Positions 57,725 through 64,000 of a stretch of 64,000 nt of DNA are shown one piece after another. The stretch's first letter is position 1. Each line of letters starts with the position of its first letter. The stretch is from NCBI RefSeq assembly GCF_009712035.1, contig NZ_VILB01000011.1, forward strand, positions 459,355 to 523,354, written 5' to 3'. This stretch comes from Anabaena sp. UHCC 0187. Its GTDB lineage: Bacteria > Cyanobacteriota > Cyanobacteriia > Cyanobacteriales > Nostocaceae. The notes under the pieces were generated by a model, which made no database searches, was not told the origin of the DNA, and was given only the letters and a program-made list of their open reading frames with translations. Position numbers and translations under genes: made by a program.

Positions 57725-58135
57725 TCATTGACAAACCCACTTCCATAAAGGGTGAGAAGATCCTTGTTGACGAATACGATAAACTTGCTTTTTTAATTTT
57801 TCCTGTTCTACCAATGGTAATCCCCAGAGAATATTGCGACTTTGCCAGATTAAAACAGAAGTTGTCACACTTATGCAAAAACTTAAACCCAGGGCAGATA
57901 GAGGATGAAAAATTAGTGTATATCGTAATGCTACCCAGGTAAAATATTGTTGTAACAAGGAAATTTCTACCCGTAAATCCCACAAGCAAACAGGAGCTAT
58001 TATTAGCCACAAACAGCCGACAAATAACCATCTGCCGTATACTGTAAGCTGATGTAGCTTGTGGATTTGTTGAGTAAAAGCAGAATCTAATCCCAATTCT
58101 TCTACCTCAATTTGTGGTTCTTCAGGTTTATCCAT
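57725..58135 (-). CDS. Conserved cyanobacterial membrane protein
   Basis: 136 residues. Acidic N terminus (PEEPQIEVEELGLDSAF), two hydrophobic segments about 36-55 (WLFVGCLWLIIAPVCLW) and 78-97 (HPLSALGLSFCISVTTSVLI), and a basic tail KLKKQVYRIRQQGSSHPLWK. No known domain; similar short two-helix proteins are conserved in cyanobacteria. The start ATG at 58135 is followed by repeat DNA upstream. Confidence 0.75.
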   Translation of the reverse strand: MDKPEEPQIEVEELGLDSAFTQQIHKLHQLTVYGRWLFVGCLWLIIAPVCLWDLRVEISLLQQYFTWVALRYTLIFHPLSALGLSFCISVTTSVLIWQSRNILWGLPLVEQEKLKKQVYRIRQQGSSHPLWKWVCQ

Positions 58136-58173
58136 AGGAAGAGTATAGCTTGCGTCTACAAAATCTCGTTAAT

Positions 58174-58280
58174 CTCGTTCCCAGTCTCCGACTGGGAATG
58201 TTTATCATTGAGGCTCTGCCTCTAGTGACAAGGAGGCAGAGCCTCAAATTAGGCATTCCCAGCCAGAGGCTAGGAACGAG
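58174..58280. mobile_element. MITE-like repeat with CTCGTTCC ends
   Basis: CTCGTTCC at 58174 and GGAACGAG at 58273-58280 form the ends. Inside, GAGGCTCTGCCTC (58210-58222) and GAGGCAGAGCCTC (58233-58245) are a perfect 13-bp inverted repeat. About 107 bp, no coding capacity, between secF and a membrane-protein gene. Confidence 0.75.
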
Positions 58281-58299
58281 GTATTTTCCATGAATGAAT

Positions 58300-59280
58300 T
58301 TAACTTTCTGGAGAAGTCACAGGGGTTTTAACTGGGTAATTTTGACTGCGTTCTCGCCACCAAATCAGGAGTGTACTAGCAATGAAAATACTAGAATAAG
58401 CCCCCATTAAAAAGCCCACAATTAAAGCCAGAGAGAAATAATGCAGCGTTTCCCCACCAAATAGGAAAATAGCAGTTAATGTCAGTAAAGTGGTTAAAGT
58501 CGTGTTGATTGACCGAGATAAAGTTTGGTTAACAGCATTATCAACAACTTCAGCAATTGGTTGTTCAGGATGAAGTTTAATAGTTTCCCGAATGCGGTCA
58601 TAAATTACCACAGTATCATTGACTGAAAACCCTGTGATAGTTAACAAAGCAACAATGAAAAGGCTATCTACTTCAATGCCGAAAACTAAGCCTAAAATTG
58701 AGAAAATGCCAGTTGTTACCAAAATATCGTGAAACAACGCCACAATAGCTAATAAGGCATAGTCCAACTGAAACCGAAAAGTCATGTAAATAGTAATCCC
58801 GATAAAGGAAACTATTAAAGCTAACACCCCAGAAGTAAATAACTCCTTTCCTAAAGTCGCACCAACGGAATCAATTTGATTTTTTTGGGGGTCGAAAGCC
58901 CCGATTTTTTCAGTTAAGGCAGTTTGCAAATTACTCCGTTGTTCTGTCTCCAGATTTTTGGTGCGAATAGTAATACCATTCTCTACATTCTTGTTTCCTA
59001 TTTTTTCCGAGATTAACTGAATGCTACTATCTCCAAGTCCCTGAGATTTAGCCACTTCTCGCACCAGATTAATATCTATTGGCTGGTCACAGTTACCAGG
59101 TTGTCCACAGTCCCGCACAAATTGCAACCTTGTTCCCCCAATAAAGTCCAAGCTGGGACGCAGAGGTGCTTTAATACTGGGATTGAAGGAAGATATCACC
59201 ATGGAAATGATACCGGCCAAAATAATAACAGCGGAAATAGTCCACCAAGTACCCCTGGCTTTGTTAATATCTAATCTCAT
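58300..59280 (-). CDS. secF: Protein translocase subunit SecF
   Basis: Membrane subunit that, with SecD, uses proton motive force to pull proteins through SecYEG. 326 residues: first helix [20 protein letters not shown], periplasmic domain, [12 protein letters not shown], then five helices with [40 protein letters not shown] and [20 protein letters not shown]. Starts overlapping secD end by 4 bp (ATGA). Confidence 0.96.
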   Translation of the reverse strand: MRLDINKARGTWWTISAVIILAGIISMVISSFNPSIKAPLRPSLDFIGGTRLQFVRDCGQPGNCDQPIDINLVREVAKSQGLGDSSIQLISEKIGNKNVENGITIRTKNLETEQRSNLQTALTEKIGAFDPQKNQIDSVGATLGKELFTSGVLALIVSFIGITIYMTFRFQLDYALLAIVALFHDILVTTGIFSILGLVFGIEVDSLFIVALLTITGFSVNDTVVIYDRIRETIKLHPEQPIAEVVDNAVNQTLSRSINTTLTTLLTLTAIFLFGGETLHYFSLALIVGFLMGAYSSIFIASTLLIWWRERSQNYPVKTPVTSPES

Positions 59281-60710
59281 TGTGCCACTCCTGTCTTATT
59301 TGTTACTGGCACATTAGGAGCATAAAATTCTGTTTTCCGCAAAGAGGGAATGGAAATAACTAAAAACATCAATGTGCGACTACAAGTAATTGCGGTAAAC
59401 ATACTCACCCCTACGCCTAAAGCTAAGGTCAGAGCAAAGCCTTTGACTAGTCCTGAACCTAACCAAAATAATGCAGCACAAGCAATCCAGGTAGTAACGT
59501 TACTATCTAAAATGCTAGAAAAGGCGCGGTAAAAACCTGATTCTACGGAACGATATAAAGATTTACCTGATTGTAATTCTTCCCTGGTGCGTTCAAAAAT
59601 CAAGACGTTAGCATCAACCGCCATACCGATACTGAGAATAAAACCTGCAATTCCCGGTAATGTGAGAGTGACACTCAATAAACAAAATGCAGCCCAAGTC
59701 AGTAGGGAGTAGATCAATAGTGATATATTCGCTATCACTCCTGGTAATCTATAGTACCACACCATAAATATTAATACTAAAGTCAGACCACCAATACCAG
59801 CGTAGATACTTCTTTGAATACTATCTTTTCCTAAAGTAGCTCCTACCGTTCTTCTCTCCGCAATTTCCACAGGAACAGGTAATGCACCTCCGCGCAACTG
59901 TACCCCTAAATCATTGGCTTCTTGGGCTTTAAAATTACCTGTAATGATAGCAGCACCGCCAGTAATGCCGGTGGCAGCGTGTTCTACGCCCACAGTGGGT
60001 GAACTGATGACTTCATTATCTAGGAAAATACCAATACTCCGACCAGTTCCAGCCAGTTCTTTTGTTAGTCCAGCAAAGAGTTCACCACCCTTGGGATCAA
60101 AACGGATGGCCACATTCCAGTTAGTGCCTTGATTGGGTTCACCGTAGGCATCCTTGAGATATTTACCTGTTAGGGGTGGATTCGTACTTTCAAACAATTC
60201 GGCGATCGCTTGATTACTTTTATCAAACTCTTGCTTATTTTTATCAATTGCTGCTTGATCTGGGTTCTTTTTCAACTCATCCCGCTTGGTTTTCAGGTCA
60301 TTTCGTGTTACCTGAAGGGCAAAAAGTTGAGTTTCTGTATTTGGTTTTTGGACACGGAACTCTAACTGCGCTGTACCGCCTAATACCCGTTCTGCTTGTT
60401 CTGGATCATTGACACCAGGTAGTTGTACGGAAATCTTATCTGTACCGATAGTTTGAATTACTGGCTCAGAAACACCAAGACCATTAATCCGCCCTTCCAC
60501 TACTTTTTTTACAGCTTCCAATTCTCTTTCGGTGATTTGCGGAATTTCCGCCGTTGGTTTCACCTGAATTGTAAGCTGTGAACCACCCCGTAGGTCTAAT
60601 CCCAAGGGGACAGGAATTGTCACAATCACCGTAATAGCGGCGATGACCAAAACTATAATTAACGCTAATAGCGATCGCTGTTTTTGCATACCATCACTCA
60701 CAACTGACAA
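59277..60710 (-). CDS. secD: Protein translocase subunit SecD
   Basis: Partner of SecF. 477 residues: signal-like helix at 12-32 ([20 protein letters not shown]), conserved [15 protein letters not shown]1 periplasmic domain, [77 protein letters not shown]. Operon with secF and, upstream, pdhB: the pdhB-secD-secF order is typical for cyanobacteria. GC content matches the core genome. Confidence 0.96.
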   Translation of the reverse strand: MSVVSDGMQKQRSLLALIIVLVIAAITVIVTIPVPLGLDLRGGSQLTIQVKPTAEIPQITERELEAVKKVVEGRINGLGVSEPVIQTIGTDKISVQLPGVNDPEQAERVLGGTAQLEFRVQKPNTETQLFALQVTRNDLKTKRDELKKNPDQAAIDKNKQEFDKSNQAIAELFESTNPPLTGKYLKDAYGEPNQGTNWNVAIRFDPKGGELFAGLTKELAGTGRSIGIFLDNEVISSPTVGVEHAATGITGGAAIITGNFKAQEANDLGVQLRGGALPVPVEIAERRTVGATLGKDSIQRSIYAGIGGLTLVLIFMVWYYRLPGVIANISLLIYSLLTWAAFCLLSVTLTLPGIAGFILSIGMAVDANVLIFERTREELQSGKSLYRSVESGFYRAFSSILDSNVTTWIACAALFWLGSGLVKGFALTLALGVGVSMFTAITCSRTLMFLVISIPSLRKTEFYAPNVPVTNKTGVAQ

Positions 60711-60764
60711 AGGTTATAATAACGTTCTTTTTGCCAGTTGTGAGGAGAAGTTTGAGGTGGTCAG

Positions 60765-60832
60765 TGGTCAGTAGTCAGTAGTCAGTGGTTCACAGCAACG
60801 GACAAAGAACAACTGACAACTGACAACTAACA
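60765..60832. repeat. GTCAGTA heptamer repeats between pdhB and secD
   Basis: GTGGTCAGTAGTCAGTAGTC followed by CAACTGACAACTGACAACTA, the latter the reverse complement type of the former, so the tract can pair with itself. Confidence 0.85.
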
Positions 60833-60837
60833 ATTTC

Positions 60838-61821
60838 CTAAACTCGCAAAGCCACCATTTTCTGGACTGCTTCGACGATTTGCTCTGGTTGAATAATAGT
60901 TAGACGCTCAAGATTACCATTGTAAGGTGTAGGAATATCTTGAGAAGAAAGCCGCAACACAGGTGCATCTAATTCATCAAATAAGCGGTCATTAATGGAA
61001 GCAACTAATTCTGCACCAATACCCCCAGTTCTCATGCACTCTTCCACAACAATCACCCGGTGAGTCTTGCGAATTGATGCGCCAATAGTCTCAAAATCAA
61101 GAGGTTTCAAGGAAATTAAGTCAATAACTTCTGGATCATAACCTTCTTTTTCCAAAGTTTTCACCGCTTGCAGCACATGATACCGCATCCGCGAATAAGT
61201 GAGAATTGTCACATCCTTACCTTGACGGACAACTTCAGCCTTATCTAGGGGAAGTATATATTCTGTTTCTGGCAGGTCTTCTTTTAAGTTATAAAGTAAA
61301 ACGTGTTCAAAAAATAACACCGGGTTATCATCGCGGATAGCTGCTTTCAGCAATCCCTTAGCGTTATAAGGTGTGGAACAAGCCACAATTTTTAAACCAG
61401 GAACAGCTTGGAAATAAGCTTCAAGACGTTGGGAATGTTCCGCACCAAGCTGTCTACCCACACCCCCAGGGCCACGAATCACCATGGGGATTTTAAAGTT
61501 ACCACCGGAAGTGTAGCGTAACATCCCCGCATTGTTAGAAATTTGGTTGAAGGCCAGGAGCAGAAAGCCCATATTCATACCTTCAATAATCGGTCTTAAC
61601 CCCGTCATAGCCGCCCCTACAGCTATCCCAGTAAAGCTATTTTCGGCAATAGGGGTATCTAAAACTCGCAAATCACCATATTTTTGGTGTAAATCTTTAG
61701 TAACCTTATAAGAACCGCCATAGTGTCCTACGTCTTCACCCAGAATGAATACGCTAGAATCGCGGGACATTTCTTCGTCAATAGCTTCCCGCAGGGCGTT
61801 GAAAAATAGTGTTTCTGCCAT
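60838..61821 (-). CDS. pdhB: Pyruvate dehydrogenase E1 component, beta subunit
   Basis: With PdhA decarboxylates pyruvate using thiamine diphosphate. 327 residues: [40 protein letters not shown] (Glu near 60 activates ThDP), [59 protein letters not shown]. Complete. pdhA is elsewhere. First gene of the pdhB-secDF run. Confidence 0.96.
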   Translation of the reverse strand: MAETLFFNALREAIDEEMSRDSSVFILGEDVGHYGGSYKVTKDLHQKYGDLRVLDTPIAENSFTGIAVGAAMTGLRPIIEGMNMGFLLLAFNQISNNAGMLRYTSGGNFKIPMVIRGPGGVGRQLGAEHSQRLEAYFQAVPGLKIVACSTPYNAKGLLKAAIRDDNPVLFFEHVLLYNLKEDLPETEYILPLDKAEVVRQGKDVTILTYSRMRYHVLQAVKTLEKEGYDPEVIDLISLKPLDFETIGASIRKTHRVIVVEECMRTGGIGAELVASINDRLFDELDAPVLRLSSQDIPTPYNGNLERLTIIQPEQIVEAVQKMVALRV

Positions 61822-62073
61822 TTAGACCTTTATCGCAATTTATCGTTATAGAATTTTATCGTGCCATTGTCCCGAATACCGTCAGCGATCGCACTCTTGT
61901 TGAGAACATGGGATAATTTTCTTTATAATCCACTTTAAGCACGTAGCGGTAGAAAATTCATGATATCTGACCTCAAGAATAATTGCACGCAAAAATAATA
62001 AAGGTTGGTTAAAGTGGGGTAAAATACAAACAACATCTTTATATCCCATTGTCAAGCTAAGAGCATAAATAAA

Positions 62074-62538
62074 ATGCTGACACTAGAGCGCGACGTTTCT
62101 CAATTAATCGCAGACTTACCAAAGCAGATAGACTGCAAACCTCAAGCCCACACAACAAAAATATATCTTGATTTCGGAAATTTATTTCTGCAAATTAGCC
62201 AAAAGTTCCAAGAAAGAGCAAATCAAATTGAAACCGACTGGGATTACTATACCAGCACTGTGTCATCAGAGAATCTGGAAAATGAATTAAGCAACATTGA
62301 AGAATTGACAAAACAATTAACTTCAATAGAGTCAACTATCAAAGAAAAACAGCAATTTGTAAACCTGACTCTTCAAAAAGGCTTAAATGCGTTGACAGAA
62401 GCTCTCAAACATTATCAAGATGTAATTCTTGACACAGTGGAATCTGCGACGATAACAGATGAAGTCAGAGAATTAAGGTCAAAACCCTTGGAAAAGAGTA
62501 GAATTGAGGAAGCAAAAGAAATTTTGTCTTTCCTTTAG
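62074..62538 (+). CDS. Coiled-coil protein upstream of a PIN-domain gene
   Basis: 154 residues, all helical, charged: LFLQISQKFQERANQIETDW, NELSNIEELTKQLTSIESTI, KEKQQFVNLTLQKGLNALTE, with heptad spacing over about residues 45-130. No DNA-binding motif seen. It precedes the PIN-domain gene by 82 bp and might be its antitoxin or partner, but the gap and lack of a recognisable antitoxin domain make this speculative. ATG 62074 preceded by AAGAGCATAAATAAA, weak ribosome site. Confidence 0.65.
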   Translation: MLTLERDVSQLIADLPKQIDCKPQAHTTKIYLDFGNLFLQISQKFQERANQIETDWDYYTSTVSSENLENELSNIEELTKQLTSIESTIKEKQQFVNLTLQKGLNALTEALKHYQDVILDTVESATITDEVRELRSKPLEKSRIEEAKEILSFL

Positions 62539-62620
62539 TGTTCAGAATAAGACGTATAAAGTTCTTTTATTCTGGCATGAGGTTAGATAGCTATGAAAAC
62601 CGTAAAATATTCTACTTCCA

Positions 62621-63109
62621 ATGGAAACCAAGGTTAGGGCTGTAATTGATACCTCTGTTTATCTAGCATCTTTTAAATCAAGAAGTACAACAAGCGCCCC
62701 CGTAAAAGTTATAGATAACTTACGCGAGGGCAATTTTTTGGCTATTGTAAGCCCTCAAATATTTTTAGAAACTCAAGATGTTGCTACTAGACAAAAACAC
62801 GGTTTTACCCAAGATTATGTTCGGACTTTTTTTGGCGGCATAAAATCAAATATAATTATCATATCAGGTTATTACACTTGCTATAAATTAGATGATATAG
62901 ATATCAAAGACAATATGATTTTAGCTGCTGCTTTAGAAAGTAAAGCTGATTACATCATAAGTTTGGACAGAGAACACTTATTACCTTTAAAAAATTACCA
63001 AGAAATACAAATAGTTAATCCACATCAGTTTTTAAAGGAATTTAAAGATTACGAAAGCATTAAAAATGCTTTTTCTAATGAAGTTATTGATACTTCTAAT
63101 ATTTCCTAA
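62621..63109 (+). CDS. PIN-domain ribonuclease-like protein (COG1569 type)
   Basis: 162 residues. PIN fold acidic residues: Asp10 (AVIDTSVYLAS), Glu50 (SPQIFLETQDV), Asp97 (DIKDNMILAAALESKADYII), Asp116 (SLDREHLLPL). Family knowledge: COG1569 proteins are putative toxins of type II toxin-antitoxin modules, cutting RNA. Ends with IVNPHQFLKEF, the usual C-terminal strand/helix, plus a short extra tail. A terminator follows at 63143. Partner uncertain (see upstream coiled-coil gene). Confidence 0.85.
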   Translation: METKVRAVIDTSVYLASFKSRSTTSAPVKVIDNLREGNFLAIVSPQIFLETQDVATRQKHGFTQDYVRTFFGGIKSNIIIISGYYTCYKLDDIDIKDNMILAAALESKADYIISLDREHLLPLKNYQEIQIVNPHQFLKEFKDYESIKNAFSNEVIDTSNIS

Positions 63110-63142
63110 TTAGATACTCTTGTTTGGGATAATAAAAAAATA

Positions 63143-63175
63143 CCAGAAAAATTAGGCTGTTTTTCTGGCTTTTTA
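63143..63175 (+). terminator. Rho-independent terminator after the PIN gene
   Basis: CCAGAAAAA (63143-63151) and TTTTTCTGG (63160-63168) form a 9-bp stem around TTAGGCTG, followed by CTTTTTAG. 34 bp downstream of the PIN stop. Confidence 0.8.
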
Positions 63176-63193
63176 GATTATTTTTACTATTAC

Positions 63194-63475
63194 TTAAGGT
63201 ATAGGTATATAGTTAATTTCGTGATAGATATAATTCAGATTAAAATCATTGATGTTTCCATCATCAAACTTAACTGTTACATAGTTATCGTAACCCGGTA
63301 AAATCTTTGATGTGATACCATATTCATTATATTCAATAATTGTTCCACTTCTATTAGATAAGCCAAAATCATATTTTTGTCCAAGATAAAAATCTACAAT
63401 TCCTCCTTCAGCATGACTATATTCATCTGAAAAAACCAAAGTGCCTTTTTCTCCGTAAAAATTTAGCTTAACCAT
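63194..63475 (-). CDS. Small beta-rich hypothetical protein
   Basis: 93 residues from ATG 63475, chosen because AGGAAC lies 7-12 bp upstream; an upstream in-frame start at 63526 adds a non-conserved tail. Alternating strands (KLNFYGEKGTLVFSDEYSHA, DFYLGQKYDFGLSN, YVTVKFDDGNINDFNLNYIY); no signal peptide, no known domain. It converges on the PIN gene terminator. Very AT-rich. Confidence 0.6.
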   Translation of the reverse strand: MVKLNFYGEKGTLVFSDEYSHAEGGIVDFYLGQKYDFGLSNRSGTIIEYNEYGITSKILPGYDNYVTVKFDDGNINDFNLNYIYHEINYIPIP

Positions 63476-63636
63476 ATTAATTGTTCCTAAGATAAACCAT
63501 TCGTAATATGAATATATAAATATCATGTTATTAAAACAACAGTATTATTACGCAAAATAATCTTTATTATCTTTACTTTGTTTTTGCATAAACAATACCA
63601 AAAAATCTCACGCCCAAACACAAAAACACTCAAAAT

Positions 63637-63669
63637 CCTCTCCGCGCCTCTGCGTCTCTGCGTGAGATA
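63637..63669. repeat. CGCAGAGG-family repeat downstream of hemB
   Basis: CCTCTCCGCGCCTCTGCGTC followed by TCTGCGTGAG, ending 11 bp from the hemB stop. Confidence 0.8.
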
Positions 63670-63679
63670 ATATCCTAAC

Positions 63680-64000
<321 letters not shown>

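Overview
The window is a chromosomal piece of a filamentous, heterocyst-type cyanobacterium (order Nostocales; an Anabaena/Dolichospermum/Aphanizomenon-like genome fits best, species not determinable). Evidence: many HIP1 octamers (GCGATCGC), low overall GC, a ycf3-type photosystem I assembly gene, a PixD-type BLUF photoreceptor, the fbp-zwf-opcA cluster, an uptake-hydrogenase-type hyp operon with its NHL-repeat gene, pdhB-secD-secF, and dense families of cyanobacterial intergenic repeats (heptamer tandem repeats, CGCAGAGGCGCAGAG-type repeats, hairpin elements).

Layout. 1-7.3 kb: end of a cobT-like gene, a small coiled-coil protein, a Cache-HAMP adenylate cyclase, a solitary TnpB element, a solute-binding lipoprotein and a small exported protein. 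7.4-14.1 kb: uvrA (carrying a piece of intergenic repeat inside its coding sequence), an AlkB-like dioxygenase, then a two-gene ATPase + DUF4435 cassette that matches the PARIS (AriA/AriB) anti-phage architecture. 14.3-29.6 kb: BLUF protein, membrane-anchored subtilisin, a decayed PEP-CTERM gene, fbp-zwf-opcA (oxidative pentose phosphate pathway, without tal), a PilT ATPase, a KaiB-domain protein, a metallo-hydrolase-like protein, an amino-acid-type ABC binding protein, and an outer-membrane-barrel-like gene plus adenosine-deaminase-like gene bracketed by a perfect 46-bp inverted repeat. 29.6-34 kb: Cys-less rhodanese, mutL, and the hopanoid genes hpnA and hpnH. 34.3-36.5 kb: an AT-rich two-gene cassette, a DGQHR/ParB-like protein followed by a protein with a HEPN-type Rx4H motif, which I cannot match to a named system and regard as the best candidate for something undescribed. 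36.6-43.2 kb: GNAT, gatC, ycf3, cysK, a 900-bp non-coding stretch with a MITE-like element and a possible 24-residue membrane peptide, then small cyanobacterial hypotheticals and a luciferase-like oxidoreductase. 43.4-55.4 kb: a methyltransferase, the complete hydrogenase maturation operon (NHL-hypF-hypC-hypD-tautomerase-hypE-hypA-hypB, minus strand) punctuated by intergenic repeats, and directly upstream a fused type IIG restriction-modification gene. 55.7-64 kb: tsaC, a degenerate histidine kinase, a GNAT, pdhB-secD-secF, a coiled-coil/PIN-domain gene pair, a small hypothetical and the 3-prime part of hemB.

How it fits together: most of the window is core metabolism and housekeeping. The accessory content is four separated defence- or mobility-like islands (TnpB, PARIS-like, DGQHR/HEPN-like, type IIG RM), each one or two genes long, inserted between core genes rather than grouped in one island. 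No tRNA, rRNA or CRISPR array was seen. All functional calls are from sequence inspection only; no database search was run.
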